A DNA stretch of 45,405 nt from CAZOIA01 sp964579675 (GTDB taxonomy: Bacteria > Planctomycetota > Phycisphaerae > UBA1845 > PWPN01), in the NCBI GenBank assembly GCA_964579675.1, contig CAZOIA010000016.1, positions 1 through 45,405 of the forward strand, given 5' to 3'. The notes under the pieces are model-generated. The model did no database searches and was not told where the DNA came from. It saw only the letters and a list, made by a program, of their open reading frames with translations. Below, one piece after another: positions 17,080 to 25,249 of this stretch. Made by a program: the position numbers and the translations under genes. The number at the start of each line of letters is the position of its first letter. Within the stretch, counting starts at the first letter, position 1.

Positions 17080-17739
17080 GTGTGGCCCTTATACAAATGC
17101 TCGCTGATATCAGCGATACCGCTCGCCATCACGGCGATTCTTGCCGCGCCGGGTTGCAACACGGTGCCCGCGGAGAAGTTCCAGCGCGTCCAGCGCGAGT
17201 TGCAGGCAGCCGACGAAGAGATCCGGATGCTCCAGACGGAGGTCTCCGCCCAGGAGGAGACTATCCGATCGCTCACTGCACAGATCGAAGAGATCCGTAA
17301 CGTCGGCGGAGATCCCGCCCAGATGCTGGTCGTGCCCGAGAGAATCCAACTGGCGGCGATGTCCGGGGGTTACGACGATGACGGGAAGGTGGGCGACGAC
17401 GGGATCGTGCTCTACGTCCAGCCCATTGATCGCGACCGGCACGTGGTTAAGGCGGCGGGCACGGTAACGGTGAAGCTGCTGGACCCGTTGAACCCGCCGG
17501 GAGGCGTCGATTTTGCCCGGTACCATTTCGACTGGAAGCACACGCGGGAGATGTGGTACGGGCGGCTCCTGACGCACCACTTCACGGTCAAGTGTCCATG
17601 GCCCGAAGGTCACCTGCCCACCCACAACGAGATCATCGCCCACGTCGTCTTCACGGAACTTATCACCGGGAAGTCGCTGACCGCAACCGGCACCTACAAG
17701 ATCACCTTTCCGCCCGAGCGGACCACTGCCATAAGATAG
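17080..17739 (+). CDS. Coiled-coil lipoprotein, unknown function
   Basis: A 219-residue predicted lipoprotein starting at GTG 17080 with GGCGAGGGA upstream. The signal sequence ends in ILAAPGC (Cys26 would be lipidated; the proline two before it makes the lipobox imperfect). Residues ~30-75 are a coiled coil (QRELQAADEEIRMLQTEV and onward). A beta-rich domain of ~120 residues follows with conserved-looking VKLLDPLNPPGGV and WYGRLLTHHF. I recognise no named family; similar envelope lipoproteins are frequent in planctomycetes. It follows the second clpP by 32 bases and may be in the same transcript, though a functional link to Clp is not shown. Confidence 0.7.
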   Translation: MWPLYKCSLISAIPLAITAILAAPGCNTVPAEKFQRVQRELQAADEEIRMLQTEVSAQEETIRSLTAQIEEIRNVGGDPAQMLVVPERIQLAAMSGGYDDDGKVGDDGIVLYVQPIDRDRHVVKAAGTVTVKLLDPLNPPGGVDFARYHFDWKHTREMWYGRLLTHHFTVKCPWPEGHLPTHNEIIAHVVFTELITGKSLTATGTYKITFPPERTTAIR

Positions 17740-18096
17740 ACCACCGATCCAGTGGAGGGCGCGCCGAGGCGAAGCGACCCGGCACAGGCCCACAATTCAC
17801 GCGTAAAGCCCCGACCCGCAAGAGCGGTTGGCGTATGCGGGCCCACCTGCGGAATCGCTCGGCGCGTGACAGCTCAGTCGGCGGGCCGGAGGAAGCCCTA
17901 TACTGCCTCCGCCAGGCCCCGGCCCAAAGGGTGCGAAGGTGGGAAGGTGCGAGAGTGGAAAAGCTACGTCGCAGCCGGCCTTTTCTCACTCTCTCGTATT
18001 GGCACTTGCCCGCGGGCTGCGTCAGGCCATCCCGGGAAGGACGAGGCCACGGCTCTCTGGGAGCCCCGCCGATTCCGTCATGGACCCGGAATCGCC
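17740..18096 (+). other. Gene-free stretch left of the 218-bp element
   Basis: No ribosome site plus frame that looks like a gene. It contains an array of 8-base repeats (17931-17962) with an imperfect inverted partner, and a segment near 17851-17888 (GGAATCGC, GCGTGACAG, then CGGCGGG) that resembles the left end and target duplication of the 218-bp element with small insertions, perhaps a decayed relative. A TATACT sequence at 17899 has no matching -35 box. Confidence 0.4.
17931..18005 (+). repeat. 8-base repeat array with imperfect inverted partner
   Basis: Four octamers GTGCGAAG, GTGGGAAG, GTGCGAGA, GTGGAAAA occupy 17931-17962. After about 16 bases, TTTTCTCAC and TCTCTCG..GGCAC (to 18005) read as an imperfect reverse complement, so the transcript can fold into a long hairpin. 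The same octamer type and direct-spacer-inverted layout occur at 28558-28782. Confidence 0.6.
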
Positions 18097-18314
18097 GGGT
18101 GCGTGACAGTTCCGGCGGGGACCTTCGGGCGGAGAAGGGGACGGCACCTCGCTTTTCCGAACCCCGACCGTCAGGGAGGGGAGTATCTGCGGATGCGCCA
18201 GGGCCGCTTCCTTACGGGCTCGCTACGGAGAGGGGGTCCGCTTCCTTACGGGCGCGGTTCGGAAACACCTGGGGGCGGCGCCTTCCAACAAGCCGCCCAA
18301 AGTGTCATGCACCC
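18097..18314 (+). mobile_element. 218-bp MITE-like element, copy A
   Basis: The element begins GGGTGCGTGACAG and ends TGTCATGCACCC; the ends are inverted repeats matching at about 18 of 22 positions. It is flanked by identical 9-bp direct repeats GGAATCGCC at 18088-18096 and 18315-18323, the mark of transposition. By eye it is identical to copy B at 38645-38862 (opposite orientation) except for one base at 18126. It encodes no protein; inside are a 10-bp inverted repeat (TTTCCGAACC / GGTTCGGAAA) and a direct repeat of CGCTTCCTTACGGGC. It needs a transposase from elsewhere. It sits 140 bases upstream of a small lipoprotein gene. Confidence 0.88.
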
Positions 18315-18454
18315 GGAATCGCCGCCCCCGGGGCAGCGGCGTTGACACGGACGCTGGAGGGGAGCTAAAATCACCGTCCAGTTGCATGCCTTCTCCGCGG
18401 GTGGGGCCCGCGGCAAACGAGAACGAGATCCCCCTTGCATGAGGTCTCTGAATC

Positions 18455-18661
18455 ATGGGACGTTGGACAATGCTGGCCACGCTCGTTGCGACGATGGCGC
18501 TGCAAACCGGTTGCGGCGACGGTATGGCCTACACCCGTCGTGAGCGGCAACACCGTGCCCGACTCAACTTCGAGAACGACATGAAGCAGCTCGCCGACGA
18601 CGTCGATCTGTTCCTGCTCAACGACCAGCACCTCCGCACCTCGCGGTGGAGCGTAGAGTAA
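18455..18661 (+). CDS. Small putative lipoprotein
   Basis: A 68-residue product. The N-terminus MGRWTMLATLVATMALQTGC looks like a lipoprotein signal with lipidated Cys20. The mature part is a short charged helix (RRERQHRARLNFENDMKQL) ending in DDVDLFLLNDQHL, with no enzyme motif. GAGG lies ten bases before the ATG. Small lipoproteins with a similar D-D-V-D-x-F-L-L stretch are, to my recollection, found in other planctomycetes, but I cannot name a family. Copy A of the 218-bp element is directly upstream and could affect its promoter. It converges with the polyprenyl synthase gene, 39 bases away. Confidence 0.6.
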   Translation: MGRWTMLATLVATMALQTGCGDGMAYTRRERQHRARLNFENDMKQLADDVDLFLLNDQHLRTSRWSVE

Positions 18662-18700
18662 TCGCTTGAACATCCGGGCGTGAGCGTGCCTGGCTTGCGG

Positions 18701-19669
18701 TTACTGCTGGCGATCGATGATGAGTTGGGCCATTCGCACCAGGGTGTCGCAAGCCTCTGAAGGGGGCAGTTGCTCGATGCGGGCGACGGCGGCATCCACG
18801 TAGCGGCGGGCGGCGGTGAGCGCGTAGCTGGTACTGTCAGTGCATTCGAGGAGTTGGCGGAGTCGGGTGCGACCATGATCGTAATCCGCCAGGAGGCGGC
18901 GTAGCTGACGGCGTAGATCGGGGCCGGCCTGACGGAAGCAGTGGATCACGGGGAGGGTGAGCTTGTTCTTTTCCAGGTCCCGGCCCAGGGTCTTGCCCAT
19001 CCGCTTCTCGGATCCCACGATGTCGAGCACGTCGTCGGTGATCTGGAAGGCGATTCCCACCTCGAGCCCGTAACGTTCCAGTGAAACGATGGTTTCCTCG
19101 GGGGCACCGGCGAAGTGGGCCCCGAGCCGGCAGCAGGTCCCGGTGAGGGAGGCGGTCTTGCGGCTTATGATCTGCAAATACTGATCGACGGTCAGGTCCA
19201 GGTCACCTCGATGATAGACCTGCTGGAGTTCGCCCTCGCAGATGGTGTTGGTGGTTGCCCCGATGGTGCGGGAGGCGAGCTGCGAGTGGAGGGAGTTGCA
19301 CAGGTGGAACGCGTGACTGATGAGGTAGTCGCCGAGGAGGATGGCGGCCTCATTGCCCTCGAGCCGGTTGATGGTGGGGCGGCGGCGGCGGAGATCGGCC
19401 TCGTCGAGCACGTCGTCATGCACAAGGGTGGCCATATGCACCATCTCGACCACCGCGGCCAGCGTCAGGTGCTCGTCGCCGATGTTTCCACAAGCCTTGC
19501 CGCACAGCAGCAGCAGTGCGGGCCGGAGCAGCTTGCCCCGGTATTGTCGAACGTGGGCGCACAGCTCGTTGACGACGGGCAGCTCGGAGAACAGCTCGTC
19601 GTCGAAGATCCGGCACACCTCTTTCAGGTCTGCGGCGATCGGCTCGTAGAGCGTGGCGAGAGCTGGCAT
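18701..19669 (-). CDS. Polyprenyl diphosphate synthase
   Basis: A 322-residue trans-isoprenyl diphosphate synthase that condenses IPP onto allylic diphosphates. The first aspartate-rich motif is DDVLD at 85-89 (TLVHDDVLDEADLRRRRPT), the second DDVLD at 212-216 (QITDDVLDIVG). The GKLLRP segment (45-50) supplies IPP-binding Lys and Arg. The residues four and five places before the first motif are Thr81 and Ala80, both small, which in this family points to a long-chain product such as a quinone side chain (inference). The true start is ATG 19669, after AGGA on the minus strand; the open frame continues far upstream only as a shadow of the next gene. It is divergent from the PQQ protein gene. Confidence 0.93.
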   Translation of the reverse strand: MPALATLYEPIAADLKEVCRIFDDELFSELPVVNELCAHVRQYRGKLLRPALLLLCGKACGNIGDEHLTLAAVVEMVHMATLVHDDVLDEADLRRRRPTINRLEGNEAAILLGDYLISHAFHLCNSLHSQLASRTIGATTNTICEGELQQVYHRGDLDLTVDQYLQIISRKTASLTGTCCRLGAHFAGAPEETIVSLERYGLEVGIAFQITDDVLDIVGSEKRMGKTLGRDLEKNKLTLPVIHCFRQAGPDLRRQLRRLLADYDHGRTRLRQLLECTDSTSYALTAARRYVDAAVARIEQLPPSEACDTLVRMAQLIIDRQQ

Positions 19670-19709
19670 GCGGGTTTCCTGAGAGCGAAGGCGGCACCGC
19701 TGGGGACAC

Positions 19710-19737
19710 TTGCCCGGAGCCGCCCTTATTGTAGTGT
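19710..19737 (+). promoter_or_regulatory. Possible promoter of the 19.8-38.6 kb gene series
   Basis: TTGCCC (19710-19715) and TAGTGT (19732-19737) are spaced 16 bases apart, each matching four of six consensus positions, 25 bases before the ATG at 19763. Weak, but well placed. Confidence 0.3.
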
Positions 19738-19762
19738 GAGACGGCTGAGGTGGAAACCGACC

Positions 19763-22700
19763 ATGCGTAGCACCGTCCGTGTGGCCTGGGCCGGGGCGGC
19801 CCTGTCGTGTTTGTGGGTGACCCTCGGGCTGGGAGCAGATGGCGAGCTGGCCCGGGCCCGGGAACTGGCGGACACCCAGGCGCGGTACGACGAGGGGGAG
19901 CGGGTCTACCGCCGCCTGATCGACGAGGCGGACCCCTCTGCCCGGCCGGGGCTCGCCGCGGAGCTGGCGGCGATGTATGAGCGGCTCGGCGAGATCGACG
20001 CCGCGGTCGAGATGTACGAGCTGGCAGTGGCTCAGGGCAGTTTTCCCAAGCCGCTGGGCCGGCGGCTCGAGTCCCGATTGCAGCGGTGCCGGCGGCAGCG
20101 GGCGAGCCTCGTGCGGTTCCCGGTCAGCGTCGAGGCGCAGACCGAGATCCGGCAAGTGGAGGCCCTGCTGAAGGCCCGCCAATGGGCGGCGTTCAGGACC
20201 CTGGGCAACCTGGTCGAACGGTTCACCGGCACGTTCCTGCAGCGCGGGCCGGGGCAATACCTGGGCATCCGAGAGTGGGCCCGCTCGACGCTGGATGCCC
20301 TGCCCGTCGAGGGGCGAGCCGCTTACGTGGCATTCTCGAACAAGCGATGGCGGGATGCGCTGGCCGACGGGTCGATCGACGCCCTGCGCCAGTTCGTGAA
20401 GGATCATCCGGCCGCAGTGGTGTCCGGACCGGCCCTGCTGGCATGGGCGGACACGCTGGCCGACCAGGGCAAGCTCGCCCGGGCGCTCGGGTTGATCGGT
20501 CGAAGTGAGGTTGCGGGCAAGGAGGCCGGGGCACGGCGGGAGCGGTGGGAGCGTTTGCTGGGGCGGGCGGGGACCATTTCGAGCGCGGGGAGGCCGGCGC
20601 GGGGATGGGCCGGCTCGCAGGTAGACCAGGCGAGCGGGGCGGTCCCCGCCCGGGTACTCACCCGGCCCGAGGACGGGCCGGCTCGCTTGGGATGGGTCGG
20701 CTCGCAGGTAGACCAGGCGAGCGGGGCGGTCCCCGCCCGGGTACTCCCCCGGCCCGAGGACGGGCCGGCTCGCTTGGGACGGGCCGGCGGGGCAGTCATC
20801 AAGCGAGACCCGGCCGAGGAGCCCGACGCGCTGGGATTGGCGGCGAGCGGCGGTTGCCTGTTCGTGCGTCGTCCGTTTCGGGTCGATGCCTACGACACCG
20901 CCGGCGGGCGGTGGCTGTGGTGCTACCGTCCCGACGATCCGGCGGATCGGGTTGACGTGGGACGTGAGGTCTACCGCAAGAGCAACAGGCCCAAAGACCC
21001 GTGGACCGGCGCGGCGGACCGCCCGGCGATTACGCTCTGCCCGGCCGGGGTCCTGATCGTCGAGACCTACCATCGCGGCGACGTCGAGTACGTGTACTCC
21101 GTGGTGACCTGCCTGCACCCGCAGACCGGCACCGTCCGGTGGCGGCTTGATGCCGACCCGACGTTCGAGCGGCTGCGGGTCTGCAGCGATCCGATCTGCT
21201 CCGGCGGGAAGGTGCTGTTCACCGCCTCGTCACGGGGCGAGTATCCTGAGTTCTGGCTGTGCGCGGTGGACGCTGCCGACGGGGCGCTCCTGTGGCGTAA
21301 ACGTATCGCCACCGGGGCCACCCCGACCCGTTGCGTGGGCCGGGGTGTCCTGTATGGCGGCCGGTCCGGGCCTACGCTCACCCATGACGGCGAGACGGTT
21401 TACTACGCCACCCACATGGGAGCGGTCGTCGCCGTTGACCGGGACCTCGGTGAGCCGTTGTGGGCAGTCTCCTACCCGCGGGTGGCCCGGTTCGGACCCA
21501 TAACCACCGCTCCGCTCACGCTGCTCGAACGCCGGACCGAGCCGATCCGGATCACGCCCCACCGGCTCGTCCTGTTGCCCCGGGACATCAACGCCTTGCT
21601 GGTGATCGATCGAACCAGGGGGAAGCTGCAACGGACGATCCGGTCGCTGGACCTGCGGGAGCTGATCGATGCCACGGACGATCGGGCGGTGGTGACCACG
21701 CTGTCGGGCGAGGTCCGCGCGTATCGGTTAAACGACGGTTCGCTGATCTGGTCATGGCCGTTGGCCCGAAGCGGGAGCGGGGCGGTGCGGATCGGCGATG
21801 AACTGGCGGTATGGCATGGCCAGAAGCTTACCCGGCTCGAGGCCGCATCCGGATCGGTCCTCGGGGAATACGCTCGCGGTGAGTTTGGTGAGCTCCGTCG
21901 CGTGGGCCCGGACGAGCAATGGGTGGCGATCGGCCGGGACCATATTCGCTTGCTCGACGGCGAGCCCGGGCTTATCGACACGCCGCCGCCGTCGCCTGTC
22001 ATCGCCCGCTCCCGTCGGTCGTCGTCGCAAGGAGGCTGGCGGCATCACGCCTTCATGCCGGCCCGGGGGGCGATGGCCCGACTGGTACGCGCGGGCGGCT
22101 CGGTCAGCCTGATCGTTGCGGATCGGTCGGGATTGGCTGCTTATGCGCCGGCGGAGGACTACGCCCGGCACTGGTGGCGGGCATTCGACGGCGGGCGGAG
22201 CGTGTGGGCTGCCTCGGTTGTGGAAACACATGCCCCCGGGACCGGCTCGGAGAGGGATTCTCCCGAAACCCGGAGCATCGTCGCGGTCTCGGACGATCGC
22301 GAGACCTTGAGGCTGATCGAGCCCGTCACAGGCGACGTGCTCGCCGCCGGTCGGGTCGACAGCGTTTTGCCGATCCGCACGTTGTACGCGGTGGGCGAGC
22401 ACGTGTGGGTAGTCGGGACCTCCACGATAGCAGGCGTCAGGGCAGGGGCAGAAGGCCACCAGGACGAACTGGAAACAACCTGGCAGCTCGACGTGGCGCC
22501 GCGGGTATTCGAAGCGATCTTCCCCGGCGATCCGGTCACGTCGGTCTTCGTTCAGCCGGGCGGTGGTAAGCCGGGCCGACTCATGCGGATCGAATCGGCG
22601 ACCGGCCGAGTCGAGCATTCGTTCGTTATCGCCGCCCCGCTGCCCGGTGAGTCGGGCTACCGCCAGCAGGACGGTCCCGATCGTTTTGCCGTCAGGCGCT

Positions 22701-23971
22701 TGACCTACACGCAGGAGCAGTTGCTCAGCGACGGGCGGGCCTGTCGAATCGCCGCCAACGCCGGGGAGATCCGCCTGTATCCGAGCCCGGTCCGGGTCCT
22801 GGATCGTCAGGGGCGGTTCGCAATCGTGGAGATCACCGACTACTGGGGCATTGTCGAGCTGGCGACGGGAGAGGTGACGCTCATGTCGCCGTTCGAGACG
22901 GCCAACGACGCATCGCCGCTGAGCGGGGAACAACGGATGCTGCTCGATTGGCTGCGGACACACCCCAAGCACAATCGCATCGAGGAGCTGGGATTCAGCT
23001 TCGACGCATCCGGTCTGCGGTTCGCCAGAGACTCCTGTCTTCTGGCCTTTCCGGAGGAGAGGCTTTCGTGCGGGTTTCTGGTTGATACTTCCGACCGGCG
23101 CATCGCCCTGGGGGACATTCGACCTCGCCACATTGACGTAGTTGACGGATGGGCTGTGGTCAGCGGCGAACGGGGTACGCTGATCCTGCGCGATGACCCC
23201 GGTCCCCCGCCGGCGTCACAACCGTCCACCGGTCCGGGCAAGGATGCGGCCGACCTGTTCGCCCCTCCGCCGGTAGCGCCGAGCCCCACCGCGGGGCTGG
23301 TGCTGGACGGCGATCTGTCGGATTGGCCTGACGATGCCTGGCAGGCTATGACCGCAGAGCGGCATACCTGGCCCGGCGCGAGCCAAGGTGACGCACCCGG
23401 CCGCTCAGCCTCGATGAGCAGCACAAAGGCAGCCTTCCAATGGGCGACGGACGACGCTGCGGTCTGGCTGGCGGTGCGGGTCGAGGACGACACGCTGGCA
23501 GCGAGCAGTGCGGCCACGACCGCCCGGGGCGATCGGGTTGACGTGATGCTGATGGGCCGCCAGTGGGCCCAGCCCCCGCTCGACCCCCACCGCACGCCAC
23601 CCGTGCCGGCGACGATATCCATGTCCCTGGCGGACAACGTCCCGATCGCCTACATCCGCACACCGGGTTACCCGCTGATGATGGCCAGACCCGCCGGCAT
23701 GGAGGCGTCGTTTGAGCACTGGTTGCGCAGGCGTTATGCTCAACGCCCCCAGGTTGCGGAGGACGTAGTCCTGGCCGCGGAGCGCAACTTCGGGCAGACC
23801 CTCTACGAGCTGCGGATCGATCGCCGGTTCTTCAAGGCCGGTGAGCCGAGGGGTTTTGACATTCGGGTCGAAGATGACGACGGGAGCGGTGTTCACCGCC
23901 GATTGCAGTGGTGCGGCGGGCTGACCGATCCTGCCGTCTACCCGCTGGCACCGTTCCCTCCGACCAGGTAA
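19763..23971 (+). CDS. Large secreted TPR / PQQ-propeller / CBM9-like protein
   Basis: A 1402-residue exported protein. A signal peptide (MRSTVRVAWAGAALSCLW, cleavage near LGLGA) is followed by TPR-like helices (~25-270), then, after a repeat-derived insert (~281-340), a beta-propeller of PQQ type (~345-800) with blades such as GGRWLWCYRPDDP, TGTVRWRLDADP and DGALLWRKRIATG. The C-terminal ~220 residues start with LDGDLSDWPDDAW and contain AVWLAVRVEDDTL, the pattern of a CBM9/DOMON-like sugar- or haem-binding domain. It is probably periplasmic or surface-bound. The start has GAGGTGGAA just upstream. It stands 93 bases before moxR and heads the gene series, so it may be part of the same system. 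The upstream frame back to 19115 is antisense to the synthase gene. Confidence 0.85.
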   Translation: MRSTVRVAWAGAALSCLWVTLGLGADGELARARELADTQARYDEGERVYRRLIDEADPSARPGLAAELAAMYERLGEIDAAVEMYELAVAQGSFPKPLGRRLESRLQRCRRQRASLVRFPVSVEAQTEIRQVEALLKARQWAAFRTLGNLVERFTGTFLQRGPGQYLGIREWARSTLDALPVEGRAAYVAFSNKRWRDALADGSIDALRQFVKDHPAAVVSGPALLAWADTLADQGKLARALGLIGRSEVAGKEAGARRERWERLLGRAGTISSAGRPARGWAGSQVDQASGAVPARVLTRPEDGPARLGWVGSQVDQASGAVPARVLPRPEDGPARLGRAGGAVIKRDPAEEPDALGLAASGGCLFVRRPFRVDAYDTAGGRWLWCYRPDDPADRVDVGREVYRKSNRPKDPWTGAADRPAITLCPAGVLIVETYHRGDVEYVYSVVTCLHPQTGTVRWRLDADPTFERLRVCSDPICSGGKVLFTASSRGEYPEFWLCAVDAADGALLWRKRIATGATPTRCVGRGVLYGGRSGPTLTHDGETVYYATHMGAVVAVDRDLGEPLWAVSYPRVARFGPITTAPLTLLERRTEPIRITPHRLVLLPRDINALLVIDRTRGKLQRTIRSLDLRELIDATDDRAVVTTLSGEVRAYRLNDGSLIWSWPLARSGSGAVRIGDELAVWHGQKLTRLEAASGSVLGEYARGEFGELRRVGPDEQWVAIGRDHIRLLDGEPGLIDTPPPSPVIARSRRSSSQGGWRHHAFMPARGAMARLVRAGGSVSLIVADRSGLAAYAPAEDYARHWWRAFDGGRSVWAASVVETHAPGTGSERDSPETRSIVAVSDDRETLRLIEPVTGDVLAAGRVDSVLPIRTLYAVGEHVWVVGTSTIAGVRAGAEGHQDELETTWQLDVAPRVFEAIFPGDPVTSVFVQPGGGKPGRLMRIESATGRVEHSFVIAAPLPGESGYRQQDGPDRFAVRRLTYTQEQLLSDGRACRIAANAGEIRLYPSPVRVLDRQGRFAIVEITDYWGIVELATGEVTLMSPFETANDASPLSGEQRMLLDWLRTHPKHNRIEELGFSFDASGLRFARDSCLLAFPEERLSCGFLVDTSDRRIALGDIRPRHIDVVDGWAVVSGERGTLILRDDPGPPPASQPSTGPGKDAADLFAPPPVAPSPTAGLVLDGDLSDWPDDAWQAMTAERHTWPGASQGDAPGRSASMSSTKAAFQWATDDAAVWLAVRVEDDTLAASSAATTARGDRVDVMLMGRQWAQPPLDPHRTPPVPATISMSLADNVPIAYIRTPGYPLMMARPAGMEASFEHWLRRRYAQRPQVAEDVVLAAERNFGQTLYELRIDRRFFKAGEPRGFDIRVEDDDGSGVHRRLQWCGGLTDPAVYPLAPFPPTR
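20604..20790 (+). repeat. In-frame 87-bp tandem repeat within the PQQ protein gene
   Basis: Two units of exactly 87 bp (20604-20690 and 20691-20777, two differences by eye) plus 13 bases of a third. Because 87 is a multiple of three, it encodes 29-residue repeats containing GSQVDQASGAVPARVL. Each unit is bounded by GGGCCGGCTCGC and has an internal palindrome-like GCGGGGCGGTCCCCGC. The peptide does not resemble TPR or propeller sequence, so it looks like non-coding repeat DNA captured in a linker. Confidence 0.9.
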
Positions 23972-24064
23972 TGTGGCTGTGAACCGCGTGTCGGAGCACG
24001 TGTGCCGAGCCAAACGACGACGAGCGGGGAGATCAAACAGGCACTTCATCGGAGCCCGCAATCC

Positions 24065-25087
24065 ATGACCACAACCCAATCGAACGACGTGGCAGCGGTG
24101 GAACGACTTGCCGGCGCCTACCGGAAACTTCAGGATCAGATCGGCAAACGGATCGTCGGGCAGTCGGCGGTGATCGATCAACTGGCCATCTGCATCTTCG
24201 CCCGGGGCCACGCCCTGCTCGTCGGGGTCCCGGGGCTGGCCAAGACGCTGATGGTCAGCACGCTCGGTGAATCGCTGAGCCTGGCGTTCAGACGGATCCA
24301 GTTCACGCCGGACCTCATGCCGTCGGACATCCTGGGGACCGAAGTAATCCAGGACGACCCCCAGACGCGCCAGCGGCAATTCAAGTTTCTGCCCGGGCCC
24401 ATCTTTGCCAACATCGTGCTGGCCGACGAGATCAACCGCACCCCACCCAAGACCCAGTCCGCCCTGCTGGAGACGATGCAGGAGCGCCAGGTCAGCTCGG
24501 GCGGCGTGGTCTATAAGCTCGATGATCCGTTCTTCGTGCTCGCCACGCAGAACCCGATCGAACAGGAAGGGACCTACCCCCTCCCGGAGGCCCAGCTCGA
24601 CCGATTCCTGTTCGAGGTGCGGGTGGGTTATCCGTCGGCGGTGGAGGAGATCGAGATCATGGAAAGCCAGACCGGCCCGAGCGAGGTGACGATCGAGCCG
24701 GTGCTTTCGCGAGAGGACATCCTGGCGTACCAATCGCTGGTCCGGCGGGTGCCGGTGAGCCGCCACATCCTGGAGTACGCCGCCGCCGTCGTACGCAAGA
24801 CCCGCCCCGACGATCCGACCGCCCCCGGGTTCGTCAGGGATTGGCTCAACTGGGGGGCGGGTCCCCGGGCGTCCATGAACCTGATCCTGGCGGGCAAGGC
24901 GCGGGCCGTACTCAACGGGCAGTTCGCCGTCGGCTGGGATGACATCGACGCGGTGGCGGAGCCCGTGTTGCGTCACCGATTGATCCTCAACTTCGCCGCC
25001 CAGTCTGAAAGCGTGACGCCCGAGCAGATCATTGCCCGCGTGATCGACGAAACGCCCAAGACCGAAGCGGCAGCGCAAGCGAATTGA
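24065..25087 (+). CDS. MoxR-family AAA+ ATPase
   Basis: A 340-residue AAA+ chaperone of the MoxR family, which works with von Willebrand A proteins to insert cofactors or remodel complexes. Walker A is GVPGLAKT (54-61), Walker B IVLADEIN (117-124), sensor 1 LATQNP (159-164) followed by the MoxR-typical IEQEGTYPLPEAQLDRF. I prefer ATG 24065 (GGAG at 24051) over GTG 24002, because family proteins begin near this point. Its stop TGA (25085) is at the same time the first triplet of a 7-base repeat array. DUF58, BatA-like and vWA genes follow, the classical partners. Cytosolic. Confidence 0.95.
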   Translation: MTTTQSNDVAAVERLAGAYRKLQDQIGKRIVGQSAVIDQLAICIFARGHALLVGVPGLAKTLMVSTLGESLSLAFRRIQFTPDLMPSDILGTEVIQDDPQTRQRQFKFLPGPIFANIVLADEINRTPPKTQSALLETMQERQVSSGGVVYKLDDPFFVLATQNPIEQEGTYPLPEAQLDRFLFEVRVGYPSAVEEIEIMESQTGPSEVTIEPVLSREDILAYQSLVRRVPVSRHILEYAAAVVRKTRPDDPTAPGFVRDWLNWGAGPRASMNLILAGKARAVLNGQFAVGWDDIDAVAEPVLRHRLILNFAAQSESVTPEQIIARVIDETPKTEAAAQAN

Positions 25088-25207
25088 GAGTTGAGAATTG
25101 AGAGTTGAGAATTGAGAATTGGCTGTTCGGGGCCGATGCCGCATACCGGAGCGTAGTCAACAGACGTCATCGTTTTTCGATTCTCAGTTCTCAACACTCA
25201 ATTCTCA
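25085..25207 (+). repeat. 7-base repeat arrays in inverted pair between moxR and the DUF58 gene
   Basis: Direct array TGAGAGT, TGAGAAT, TGAGAGT, TGAGAAT, TGAGAAT at 25085-25119 starts on the moxR stop codon. After about 60 unrelated bases, the reverse-complement type follows: ATTCTCA, GTTCTCA, ACACTCA, ATTCTCA at 25180-25207. The transcript between the two genes can therefore form a ~28-bp hairpin. The same repeat type reappears at 35434-35468. Confidence 0.9.
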
Positions 25208-25249
25208 AGGTGACCCTGGAATCGATCGTTTTGCGGTCGAGATACCATC

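Noticed and set aside
18097..18314. A structural RNA gene or REP-type palindrome cluster instead of a mobile element
   Set aside because: Exact 9-bp duplications at both copies and defined inverted ends fit transposition better, although the internal palindromes may fold in RNA.
17553..18368. Open frame running through the 218-bp element
   Set aside because: It starts within a lipoprotein gene and its second half is a translation of the element; the same peptide appears antisense at 38573-39043 from copy B, as expected for a non-coding repeat.
19670..21118. N-terminal extension of the polyprenyl synthase to 805 codons
   Set aside because: The extension is antisense to the PQQ protein gene and includes the translated 87-bp repeat. 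The synthase begins at 19669 with a ribosome site.
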